Assembly: GCA_948571325.1 (NCBI GenBank)
Contig: CAOZKB010000024.1
Location: 1 to 14,217 of the forward strand
DNA: 14,217 nt
Source of the DNA: an uncultured Candidatus Saccharibacteria bacterium
GTDB taxonomy: Bacteria > Patescibacteriota > Saccharimonadia > Saccharimonadales > Saccharimonadaceae
Direction of reading: 5' to 3'
Below the pieces are notes generated by a model that saw only the letters and a program-made list of their open reading frames with translations, was not told the DNA's origin and searched no databases. Position numbers and translations under genes: made by a program. This document shows, piece after piece, positions 1 through 6,790 of this stretch (its first letter is position 1; each line of letters begins with the position of its first letter).

Positions 1-2
1 CA

Positions 3-1049
3 TTAACTAGTAGTGATACGGATCTAAATAGTAAGAGTAGTTGGACACCAACGAACAGTACTATTGTTTCTGAAACATTAACTATTCCTACTGATGCTAC
101 TAATGTTAATAGTACTTATTCTTGGGACTTGGGGGAGTATGTGTTGGCTACGCCAACAAGGGGAATCAGTTGTAGTTCTGCTCCTAACGCTGCCTCCGAT
201 AGTCTGGCTGACTTTAACTCGGTTCGTCTGGGTCAAAGCGTCAGCGAGAATTGCTCCGATTTTGTTAATGTGACACGAGGTATATGGCGACCAACTTTTA
301 ATATTCACGGTACTTCAAAACGTAACTGGAATGGAGTAAATTATAATCCCGATACTAAAAAAGAGGAACCTTATACGGCGAGCGATACCCTGACTATTGC
401 GCAAGGTAGTGATGCTACTGAAGCATATCAGCTAGCTGCTACGGTTGGCAATTCATATGACGCGCATTATCTCCTTGGAAATTACTATCAATGGATGACT
501 GCGACAGCCGAGAGCGCAACAGGATTAGTCAGCGATGGCGCTGGGGAAAATCCCAATTTACTGAAAGATGCCCCCGATTCGATCTGCCCGAAGGGCTGGA
601 GATTACCTCAATCCGGCAAAAATAACACTACTGGCCTACCGTACGACCGTATCTATAGCTTTTATCAATTACTCCGGGCTTATAATTACCCTTATAACTC
701 TGTGATCACAAAGGATCCAAGCGGTATTGGCGGCTGGTATCAGGTTAATGTGAGCTATCTTAATCAAATGAATGTCTATACTGCAATCTTAAATGGCATC
801 TTAGGTGAAGATAATAGAATTGCTAATCAAAATCTAGCCTTTGATCCAGTCTATGATGCACGTATGGGTTTTATCGATCCAAGCCTGGCTTCTGCTACCT
901 ATTTAGGCTACACGCAGCATGTTTGGTCAGCTACAGCGGATACCGGTATTCATACCGCCCTAATATTAGCCTTCTCTAACGACTCCATCTATCCTTCATC
1001 AGCTACTAATCGTAACCACGGCAATTCTGTACGTTGTCTTGCAAAATAA
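3..1049 (+). CDS. Surface/secreted protein with C-terminal FISUMP-like domain (5' partial)
   Basis: The reading frame is open from the left edge to a TAA at 1047-1049, so this is the last 348 residues of a longer protein. A TTG at 129 is a possible internal start, but the frame runs open above it with similar Thr/Ser/Asn-rich sequence, so I treat the gene as continuing leftward. The C-terminal half carries the hallmarks of the Fibrobacter succinogenes major paralogous (FISUMP) domain: LGNYYQWMTATA, then a Cys in ICPKGWRLP, then VWSATAD and a closing GNSVRCLAK with a second Cys. Such domains sit at the C-terminus of exported proteins, and many CPR surface proteins carry them. The Ser/Thr/Asn-rich composition and even spacing of Tyr/Trp fit an extracellular beta-rich protein. 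The N-terminus, where a signal peptide or anchor would be, is outside the window. The ligand is unknown. Confidence 0.75.
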   Translation, partial: LTSSDTDLNSKSSWTPTNSTIVSETLTIPTDATNVNSTYSWDLGEYVLATPTRGISCSSAPNAASDSLADFNSVRLGQSVSENCSDFVNVTRGIWRPTFNIHGTSKRNWNGVNYNPDTKKEEPYTASDTLTIAQGSDATEAYQLAATVGNSYDAHYLLGNYYQWMTATAESATGLVSDGAGENPNLLKDAPDSICPKGWRLPQSGKNNTTGLPYDRIYSFYQLLRAYNYPYNSVITKDPSGIGGWYQVNVSYLNQMNVYTAILNGILGEDNRIANQNLAFDPVYDARMGFIDPSLASATYLGYTQHVWSATADTGIHTALILAFSNDSIYPSSATNRNHGNSVRCLAK

Positions 1050-1103
1050 AAATATCCTGTAGAAAAATTTTCTCCGCTTTTGCTTTTTACTATATTACGT
1101 TTA

Positions 1104-1124
1104 TGTTAAAATAAACAGTGGAGG
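1104..1124 (+). promoter_or_regulatory. Extended -10 promoter and SD for the MFS gene
   Basis: TGTTAAAAT (1104-1112) reads as an extended -10 (TGn followed by TAAAAT). The -35 region is only T-rich. The start site would fall near 1119, directly before the Shine-Dalgarno GGAGG (1120-1124), giving a leader of about 9 nt in which the SD is the 5' end. The SD lies only 3 nt from ATG 1128. The upstream gene ends at 1049 with no clear terminator, so read-through is also possible. Confidence 0.4.
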
Positions 1125-1127
1125 ATT

Positions 1128-2480
1128 ATGCAGAAAAGAAAACATCAACTCTCACGTTCATCTGCGCATGACAAGCAAGTGTCACGGCGCAGACGACATA
1201 TGTCTTGGCAAAAACGCGCGCAGATCCAAATTTTGGTCATGCTGGCTTTTTTCAGCATTTCAGTTGGTTTGTGGGAGAATTTTCGTCAACTCTGGCTCCA
1301 AAAGAACGGTTTTACCGCCACTGAGATTAGTAATGTCACCAGTCTTGGTACAGTCGTCAGTGTAATCGGTATCATTTTGGCGGGGAACTTCCTACGTATG
1401 CGCCATCTTCGGGTCTTTATGGGTTGCATTCTGACTAGTAAAGTAGTATTTCTGGCACTTTTGGCGGTACTTAACGGTAGTGAGCTGCCGGGATGGATTA
1501 CATTTTGTCTGGTTGTCGATGTGGTAACTACGAATCTCATCGTAATTAGTGTTTATCCTTTAATTACGACGATTATTAAAAATAATCGCGTCTATAGTCA
1601 ACGTAAACTAGTTGAATACCTGTTTCGTGACATCGGCGTTTTAATCGGCAGCCTCCTCATCAGTCAGCGCTTTAGCTTAATAATTTTGAGCTACAACGGT
1701 TGTCTCGCGGTTTCCATCGCTTTTCTCGTTATTGCTACGATTCTTATGTTTAATCTTCATGCTCGTATGACCGAGCGCGAGCCATCACGCCGTCTTTCTA
1801 CTTTCAAATACGTTAAAAATTACATTCTCAAAGACCGTCTCCAGCGCGTTTATATGATTTACGCTTATCTCGCCGCTACTTCTTTTGCTGCTGCGCTCGG
1901 TCTTAAAATGCTTATGTTGACTAATCAACTGCATTTTTCAGTCAGCGTTTCAACAGATTTTCTCCTCATTGTCGGTTTGCTTTCGGATATTATTGGTATC
2001 GCTGCTCTTAAATTCTTTACCCCTAAGAATGACTATCTCACAATATTTCTCAAATTTGGCATTCGCCTGTTGATTTTTATCGCGGCAATTTTTTCAAACG
2101 ACGTCTTTATGATGCTCATAGCAATCACTTGGACTCTGCTTAGTTCTACTGCTTATGAAGACGTCAGCGACGGTCATTATATCAACGTCATTCCAAATCA
2201 TCATCAATTCCGCTACGGCACCGTCAAAAACGTTGTCACTTACCTCGGTGAAGCTACCGGTCTACTCTTTGCCGGCTGGATGTATAATTACGGCATTCCG
2301 CATATCCTAGCCATCTCCGCCGCCTTTACGCTTGTGCAAATCAGCGTAGCCTACTACCTGATCTACCTGCGCCATCACCCGCGCCACCGTTCCAAACTTG
2401 CCAAATTCTTCAAAAAGCCCAAAAAATCCCCCGCCATCTCTTTCCCTCAAACATCTCCCAAACAGTCTCGCCGGGGATAA
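1128..2480 (+). CDS. MFS-type multidrug/solute transporter, 12 TM
   Basis: This is a 450-residue integral membrane protein. A basic cytoplasmic N-terminus (about residues 1-31, with an RRRRH cluster) is followed by roughly twelve hydrophobic segments near 33-52, 70-86, 95-115, 122-150, 166-178, 184-209, 240-262, 272-296, 305-323, 325-342, 367-386 and 390-413, with a cytoplasmic loop between the two six-helix halves at about 210-239. The stretch LWLQKNGFTATEISNV followed by a Gly/Val-rich helix resembles the loop after TM1 and start of TM2 in Major Facilitator Superfamily proteins, where incoming helices detect 'FxxxExG/S' repeats. The C-terminus is a Lys/Pro/Ser-rich tail. Start ATG 1128 has GGAGG 3 nt upstream; Met25 (MSWQKR) is an alternative start. 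Substrate cannot be read from sequence. The gene is convergent with the 310-aa gene, 75 bases apart. Confidence 0.65.
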   Translation: MQKRKHQLSRSSAHDKQVSRRRRHMSWQKRAQIQILVMLAFFSISVGLWENFRQLWLQKNGFTATEISNVTSLGTVVSVIGIILAGNFLRMRHLRVFMGCILTSKVVFLALLAVLNGSELPGWITFCLVVDVVTTNLIVISVYPLITTIIKNNRVYSQRKLVEYLFRDIGVLIGSLLISQRFSLIILSYNGCLAVSIAFLVIATILMFNLHARMTEREPSRRLSTFKYVKNYILKDRLQRVYMIYAYLAATSFAAALGLKMLMLTNQLHFSVSVSTDFLLIVGLLSDIIGIAALKFFTPKNDYLTIFLKFGIRLLIFIAAIFSNDVFMMLIAITWTLLSSTAYEDVSDGHYINVIPNHHQFRYGTVKNVVTYLGEATGLLFAGWMYNYGIPHILAISAAFTLVQISVAYYLIYLRHHPRHRSKLAKFFKKPKKSPAISFPQTSPKQSRRG

Positions 2481-2555
2481 TCTGTATGAAAGACAGCCCC
2501 TCGACCATATTTGATCCAGGGTTGTAGAAGTGGTGATGGAAAACAAAAGAAGAAA

Positions 2556-3488
2556 TTAACTAGCACGCATAGTCAGGTCATAATCGTGCTCAATATAGGC
2601 CTGCGCCAAATCGAAGACTAAGTTTTGCAGCCGGTCACAGCGTTCCTCCGGATCGACTCCTCGCAGGTCGTACAGATGCATGCATTCCTGGGTGTAGTAT
2701 TGATGCATGCAAAGCCCGTCGAAGTACTCATTGCAGACTTCAGTAATCCTCAGATTACATTTCTGGGCAATCCGTTTCAAGACCTTGAGCAGTTCCAGAT
2801 ATGCATCCTCAAGGACGTCGGGCGTCAAATAATTGCCCAAGAATACCTCGAGGGCGTCCAGGTCAGCCCGTTTAGAGCTACCTTCTGCCTCATATTTTGC
2901 CTGGACGTCCGCTGGTAGCACCTCTTTAATTTTATCTAAGAGGTATCGGACCGAGTTCGCTCCAAGTTCTTTCTCGATTCGTCCCTGCTGTTCTTCGGCC
3001 CATCTTGGCAAATCCACCAGCGTTGCTGCGCTGTATGGAAACGATTTGACTTGGCGGTAGTCAACCCCTACTAGAGCAGGAGTTTCCACCTCGAACGTGG
3101 CAGATTCCATATCCAGTTGAATATGGAACTTTTCGCCCTCCATCCCATCTAAGATGGGTTGGGCCTGGTACAGGACATTATTTTTTAACATATCCTGCGC
3201 ATCCAGGGTCATGGCGTAGCGCCACAGTTTCTCCGTCGTCACCCGTTGTTTCAGGTGCTCCCAGTCTTCATTGGACGTGGGGTCTACGGAGAATATTGTG
3301 GAGACATCGAAGCAGCGTTCCTCGAACTCAAGGCAATCGAGGATATCATTATAGTCGATGTCGACCCCGATACTATCCATCACCTGCACTAAATCATAGG
3401 CGAGGTGGCACTTCGGAGAATCCTCTTCTACTCCCAGGCAAAACGCCAAAAACTCTTTCAGTTGCTTTCTCTCTTTCGGATTCATCAT
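2556..3488 (-). CDS. Uncharacterised acidic 310-aa protein with cysteine-rich C-terminal region
   Basis: I do not recognise this protein. It is 310 residues with no signal peptide or membrane segment, so it is probably cytosolic. It is strongly acidic (about 60 Asp/Glu against 32 Lys/Arg). It has nine Cys: 17, 27, 52 and 59 in the N-terminal part, and 244, 252, 260, 269 and 284 in the C-terminal part. Two near-identical motifs, CMHQY (260-264) and CMHLY (269-273), sit nine residues apart and could bind metal or a cofactor; this is inference only. Much of residues 160-310 looks helical. First ATG is at 3488, with AAGGAGG (complement of 3497-3503) 8 nt upstream; a second ATG follows directly. 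GC content (about 53% in sampled lines) is higher than in the adjoining transporter (about 33-38%). It is apparently transcribed from the promoter at 3840-3868 through a long structured leader. Confidence 0.75.
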   Translation of the reverse strand: MMNPKERKQLKEFLAFCLGVEEDSPKCHLAYDLVQVMDSIGVDIDYNDILDCLEFEERCFDVSTIFSVDPTSNEDWEHLKQRVTTEKLWRYAMTLDAQDMLKNNVLYQAQPILDGMEGEKFHIQLDMESATFEVETPALVGVDYRQVKSFPYSAATLVDLPRWAEEQQGRIEKELGANSVRYLLDKIKEVLPADVQAKYEAEGSSKRADLDALEVFLGNYLTPDVLEDAYLELLKVLKRIAQKCNLRITEVCNEYFDGLCMHQYYTQECMHLYDLRGVDPEERCDRLQNLVFDLAQAYIEHDYDLTMRAS

Positions 3489-3833
3489 AATATTATCCTC
3501 CTTCTCCCCAGTTCTTGGCGTGGGGCGCCGTCCTCATTTATGCTCAATTCTGAGCGAAGTATTGCCACTTAGGTAATATCGAACCATATTTTCTATATTT
3601 TATAAATAACGATTTACGAAAATCAGAGTAAATATGGGCTAATACTGCCTAAGTCTGCAAACTCCTTCACCGTCGCCAGCTATCAAAACAGGGAATCTCG
3701 GCAAAATACCTTCAGGTATTTTCTTGAAGTTTGTACTTCAAGAAGCCTCATTTAGGGGGAATATGATAAATTCTTGCTTTCTATCACCTTAATGTGCCTA
3801 AGCTTAAGCTAATTTTATTTAACTTATGCTTAT
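3489..3833 (-). ncRNA. Long structured 5' leader RNA (candidate cis-regulatory element)
   Basis: The predicted start site near 3833 leaves about 345 untranslated nt before ATG 3488. Reading the minus strand 5' to 3', visible stems are: TGATA/TATCA near 3787-3764; a 10-bp stem TTCTTGAAGT/ACTTCAAGAA with 4-nt loop (3744-3721); an adjoining 8-bp stem AAAATACC/GGTATTTT with 4-nt loop (3722-3703); a long imperfect stem whose arms are ACTTAGG with CCTAAGT (3654-3648 with 3573-3567) and CCATATTT with AAATATGG (3637-3630 with 3591-3584); a small GCTCA/TGAGC hairpin (3555-3542); and CCCCA/TGGGG or GGCG/CGCC pairings just before the SD. GGC and GCC flank the two adjoining hairpins, suggesting a three-way junction. 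I could not match it to a riboswitch, T-box, tmRNA, RNase P, SRP or 6S consensus. No obvious intrinsic terminator is seen, so translational control or a separate small RNA are both possible. Confidence 0.5.
3703..3744 (-). repeat. Two adjoining perfect hairpins in the leader
   Basis: An 8-bp hairpin (arms 3703-3710 and 3715-3722, loop TTCA) abuts a 10-bp hairpin (arms 3721-3730 and 3735-3744, loop TTGT). The arms share bases 3721-3722. Both are perfect, and they are the strongest local structures in the leader. Confidence 0.8.
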
Positions 3834-3839
3834 ACTTCA

Positions 3840-3868
3840 ATTGTAGCACACCAAATCAATTTTGTCAA
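3840..3868 (-). promoter_or_regulatory. Sigma70-type promoter for the leader and 310-aa gene
   Basis: On the minus strand, TTGACA (3868-3863, perfect -35) is followed after exactly 17 nt by TACAAT (3845-3840, one mismatch to TATAAT). The predicted start is near 3833. It is the only strong minus-strand promoter seen upstream of the 310-aa gene, and implies a long leader. Confidence 0.75.
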
Positions 3869-4015
3869 TAGTTTTTATGGTTATTTTACAAAAATGCCAG
3901 AAAATTCTAAAAATAACAGAAGTATAACGCTACAAAAAACATTACACCATATATTACAAAATATTTCCTCCTCCCTATAAACCTTGTAAAATCACCAAAA
4001 ATCCGACCTAAAAGG
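3869..4015. other. AT-rich divergent regulatory interval with repeated TTACAAAAT-like words
   Basis: This interval separates the minus-strand promoter from the plus-strand promoter at 4016-4045. No ORF or RNA gene is seen. Related words occur at 3884-3893 (TTTTACAAAA), 3953-3962 (ATTACAAAAT), 3984-3992 (TTGTAAAAT), and 4016-4024 (TTGTAATTT, overlapping the -35). They may be sites for a shared regulator, but the region is so AT-rich that chance is a serious alternative. Confidence 0.25.
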
Positions 4016-4045
4016 TTGTAATTTTCTCTAAACTTGCTATATACT
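4016..4045 (+). promoter_or_regulatory. Promoter for the 41-aa ORF
   Basis: TTGTAA (4016-4021) and TATACT (4040-4045) are separated by 18 nt, with one -10 mismatch. The start would be near 4052, giving a leader of about 60 nt to ATG 4112. Confidence 0.55.
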
Positions 4046-4111
4046 ACACGCAGAGTGGCGCACCTTTGACGCATCTATTGATCTCGCGTGGGGAGAAAGG
4101 AGGGTAGTTTT

Positions 4112-4237
4112 ATGGTAATACGATTCAAACGTCTACGTTTTACCGCTAAGCCACTAGTCCAATTTGGGCCAAAGCTTAGTGTAAACTTCGGACTCAGAAT
4201 TGAAATTACCGTCGCTCCTAAACGGAAACGACGATAA
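4112..4237 (+). CDS. Small, very basic 41-aa protein, unknown function
   Basis: This ORF begins MVIRFKRLRF, ends KRKRR, and stops at TAA 4235-4237. Evidence that it is real: a strong Shine-Dalgarno (AGGAGGG, 4100-4106) 5 nt from ATG, a plausible promoter at 4016-4045, and no competing gene in the 920-base gap. It has 12 Lys/Arg and one acidic residue (Glu31), so its pI is very high. Alternating polar and hydrophobic residues (KLSVNFGLRIEITV) suggest beta strands. The shape loosely recalls small DUF4236-type proteins, but the match is too weak to name it. No signal peptide or membrane helix. It may bind nucleic acid or an acidic partner; the divergently encoded 310-aa protein is acidic and shares the segment TGGGGAGAA(A)GGAGG at its start. 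Confidence 0.55.
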   Translation: MVIRFKRLRFTAKPLVQFGPKLSVNFGLRIEITVAPKRKRR

Positions 4238-4393
4238 TGCATAATCTACTTACACTTACTCTATCAAATCTTTTTTATCGTGTCAATAACTTCAACCGCG
4301 AAAAATCTGACTAGTAGACCATTTTCTACCTCTCAAAATATCCTACATTGATGCGCTACTCGCCAAAATCTCAAAACACTAACTAAATGGATG
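4238..4393. other. AT-rich spacer without recognisable genes
   Basis: Between the 41-aa ORF and the helicase promoter I see no ORF with an SD, no tRNA and no convincing terminator. The only inverted repeat noted is a weak 5-bp GTAGA/TCTAC at about 4315-4330. Confidence 0.5.
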
Positions 4394-4402
4394 TGGTATA
4401 AT
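4394..4402 (+). promoter_or_regulatory. Extended -10 promoter, apparently leaderless, for the helicase
   Basis: TGGTATAAT (4394-4402) is a perfect extended -10; no good -35 is visible. A start 7 nt downstream falls at 4409, the A of the helicase ATG. There is no Shine-Dalgarno, so the mRNA is predicted to be leaderless. Confidence 0.7.
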
Positions 4403-4408
4403 TAAACA

Positions 4409-6673
4409 ATGAATTCAATTCTTGGAGGTCTTAATCCGGCGCAAAAAGAAGCCGTCGAAACCCTATCGGGCCCAGTTTTGGTGCTTGCTGGCGCTGGATC
4501 GGGCAAGACCAAGGTCTTGACCCACCGCATCGCCAATCTCATTGCGCATGGCGTTAGGCCGGACCAGATTCTGTCGGTGACGTTTACTAACAAGGCTGCT
4601 AAAGAGATGCGGGAGCGCCTTTGGCGCTTGATCCAGCGCCAGCAAGAGTCCGCCATCGGACGTCGTGATTTAGAGCTTGCTGCAGCCAAACTCTCCATCG
4701 CACCCGACCGTCAATCCGACAGCGATCAATCTCTCAGCCTTTCTCTAGAAAAATGCCCAGAGCAGAAAAACCCCAAGCAGGAACAATGCCCCAGGCAATT
4801 TATGCCCTACATGGGTACTTTTCACGGTATTTGCGTGCGTCTTTTACATATTGAGTACGAAGCTGCTGGCATAGAGCGCAATTTTACGATTTACGATTCT
4901 GAAGACCAGCTTACTCTGATTCGCCGCATCATGAAGACCATGAAACTCAGCGGAGATAAATCCCTCACGCCGAAATTCGCCCATACCTTGATTAGTTCTT
5001 ATCAGAATCAAGGCTTGGGACCGGAAGATGCCAAACGTGAAGCCTATTACCCGAATCAGAAGAAGGTGGCGGAGATTTTTCAACGTTACGAAATCGAAAA
5101 ACACGCCGCCGGTGCGTTGGATTTTGATGATTTGCTTACAAAGACCGCTGAACTATTCGAAAAACATCCTGAAGTGCGCCAAAAATGGCAACAACGCTTC
5201 AAGCATATCCTGATCGACGAGTATCAGGACACTAACGCCGTGCAGTACAAATTAGTCAAAAGTTTGGTTAATACTGAGCGTAATATCTGTGTAGTGGGTG
5301 ACGATTGGCAGTCGATTTACTCCTGGCGCGGGGCAGATTTTACTAATATTCTCAATTTTGAGCGTGATTTTCCGGGCGCCAAAGTGATTAAACTTGAACA
5401 AAATTATCGTAGTACAGGCAATATCCTCGCTGCCTCGCAAAAGATTATTAATGAGAACAAAACCCGCACCGAAAAGACTCTTTTTACCGAAGCGGGTGAC
5501 GGCGATCCAATTACGATTGAGGGGACCATGGATGAAAATGCTGAAGCTAATTACGTTGCGCGCCAGATTTTGCGGCTTAAGACGGCGCGTAAGATTCAAG
5601 ATTATAGTGAATGCGCCGTGCTGTATCGCACCAACGCCCAGTCTTACGCTTTTGAAAAAGCCTTTATGGCTTCGCACATCCCCTATAAAATCATTGGCGG
5701 TGTGAGATTTTACGACCGCAAAGAAGTCAAGGATGTGCTCGCGATTTTGAAACTGGTTATTAATCCTGCCGACCGCGTAAGTTTTGAGCGTGTGTGTAAA
5801 AACGTACTGTCCGGTGTCGGCGCCGCATCGCTCGACAAAATTTTCGCCCACCTCTCTACCGACGCTGCCGCAGGCCTGCGCGGCGCCGTCGAGGCCCTCT
5901 CCACTGCTCGCGCCCGTAATTCTACCATGCGATTGGTTAATTTCCTCGATAATGTCCACGAGGATTCCGACCGCGACGAGGCGGGGAACGAGATTATCCA
6001 GACCACTGGCCTCGTTGAGCGGATTGTGCAATATTTTGATTTCTCCACTCTTGTCCACTCTGGCACGCCCGAAGGTGACGAACGCATGCAGAATCTTGAA
6101 ACCCTCGCTGGCAACGCTGAAGCTTACGAGACCCTCGAAGAATTCCTCGCTGATGCTGCATTACTCAGTTCTGCTGACGAAGCTACTAGCAGCGACACTG
6201 TCTCATTGATGACTTTGCACGCCGCTAAAGGTCTCGAGTTTCCTGTGGTTTTTATGGTTGGTCTTGAAGACGGACTTTTTCCCAGTAGTCGCGCCGATAA
6301 TTCCGAAGAAGAGCTTGAGGAGGAGCGTCGCTTGGCCTACGTTGGTATGACTCGCGCCATGAAAGACCTCTTCCTAACTTTTGCCGGCTCGCGCTTTAGT
6401 TTTGGCGGCCGCACTTACAATTCTCCTTCGCGTTTCCTGCTGGAGATTGGTTATAATCCTTACGGTTCTGGCACTTTTGGCGAATCTGGCAGTTTTGGTC
6501 TTGATCAAGCTGGGCTCGGCCTCCTCGGTGGCGACCCCGACGGGGAATTTAGTAACCTCGGTAGTAGGGGATATTCTGACAATACTGACAACAGCGATGA
6601 TACTGGTAAATATGACGGTTATGATGTTGATTTTGACCCCTTCCCAGATGATTTGCCGGTCTACGAAGGATAA
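4409..6673 (+). CDS. pcrA: ATP-dependent DNA helicase, UvrD/PcrA family (SF1A)
   Basis: A 3'-5' DNA helicase of 754 residues, used in nucleotide excision repair and replication-conflict clearing. All core SF1A motifs are present: Q motif LNPAQKEAVE (8-17), Walker A AGAGSGKT (27-34), motif Ia SVTFTNKAAKEM (56-67), Ib GTFHG (136-140), motif II DEYQD (270-274), motif III GDDWQSIYSWRGAD (297-310), motif IV QNYRSTGNI, motif V LMTLHAAKGLEFPVVF (about 600-616) and motif VI RRLAYVGMTRA (about 643-653). Position 300 is Trp where GDDDQSIY is common. A hydrophilic insert at about 75-130, rich in Gln, Ser and Lys, lies between Ia and Ib. The C-terminus is Gly/Ser-rich then acidic and ends PVYEG; it may serve as a protein-interaction tail. 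Start ATG 4409 is supported by the promoter placement. UvrD or Rep are alternative names within the family. Confidence 0.95.
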   Translation: MNSILGGLNPAQKEAVETLSGPVLVLAGAGSGKTKVLTHRIANLIAHGVRPDQILSVTFTNKAAKEMRERLWRLIQRQQESAIGRRDLELAAAKLSIAPDRQSDSDQSLSLSLEKCPEQKNPKQEQCPRQFMPYMGTFHGICVRLLHIEYEAAGIERNFTIYDSEDQLTLIRRIMKTMKLSGDKSLTPKFAHTLISSYQNQGLGPEDAKREAYYPNQKKVAEIFQRYEIEKHAAGALDFDDLLTKTAELFEKHPEVRQKWQQRFKHILIDEYQDTNAVQYKLVKSLVNTERNICVVGDDWQSIYSWRGADFTNILNFERDFPGAKVIKLEQNYRSTGNILAASQKIINENKTRTEKTLFTEAGDGDPITIEGTMDENAEANYVARQILRLKTARKIQDYSECAVLYRTNAQSYAFEKAFMASHIPYKIIGGVRFYDRKEVKDVLAILKLVINPADRVSFERVCKNVLSGVGAASLDKIFAHLSTDAAAGLRGAVEALSTARARNSTMRLVNFLDNVHEDSDRDEAGNEIIQTTGLVERIVQYFDFSTLVHSGTPEGDERMQNLETLAGNAEAYETLEEFLADAALLSSADEATSSDTVSLMTLHAAKGLEFPVVFMVGLEDGLFPSSRADNSEEELEEERRLAYVGMTRAMKDLFLTFAGSRFSFGGRTYNSPSRFLLEIGYNPYGSGTFGESGSFGLDQAGLGLLGGDPDGEFSNLGSRGYSDNTDNSDDTGKYDGYDVDFDPFPDDLPVYEG

Positions 6674-6752
6674 TTTGCTCAACCTTAGGCGTCTCTATCC
6701 TCCAGTTTGACCCAAATTTAGTCTTACTTTTACTAGAATAGTCATAAACATA

Positions 6753-6781
6753 TTGACAAAAAGGCTTGAGTTTGATATAAT
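6753..6781 (+). promoter_or_regulatory. Perfect consensus promoter, apparently leaderless, for the rpf-like gene
   Basis: TTGACA (6753-6758), 17 nt spacer, TATAAT (6776-6781): both hexamers and the spacing match the sigma70/SigA consensus exactly. The start falls at about 6788, only 3 nt before ATG 6791, with no room for a Shine-Dalgarno. Confidence 0.92.
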
Positions 6782-6790
6782 AGGGGTGCA

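Noticed and set aside
129..1049. Complete gene starting at TTG 129
   Set aside because: The frame is open to the left edge with the same composition, and no SD is seen at 129, so the gene is more likely truncated by the window.
1050..1090. Terminator after the FISUMP-like gene
   Set aside because: The AGAAAA/TTTTCT palindrome leaves no usable loop and is AT-only; not convincing.
3574..3592. GGTTCGAT (minus strand) resembling a tRNA T-arm
   Set aside because: The flanking bases do not form a T-stem, and no acceptor or anticodon stem with the right spacing surrounds it.
3683..3754. 22-codon minus-strand ORF (MRLLEV...) in the leader as a leader peptide
   Set aside because: No Shine-Dalgarno, it overlaps both strong hairpins, and it has no run of one amino acid typical of attenuation; hairpins explain the region better.
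3489..3833. Known riboswitch (M-box, TPP, SAM, FMN, c-di-GMP, fluoride) in the leader
   Set aside because: Compared from memory, the key conserved strings of these classes are missing; a covariance-model search would settle it.
5252..6058. 268-aa minus-strand ORF opposite the helicase
   Set aside because: It is a shadow of conserved helicase codons, with no SD, promoter or recognisable domain.
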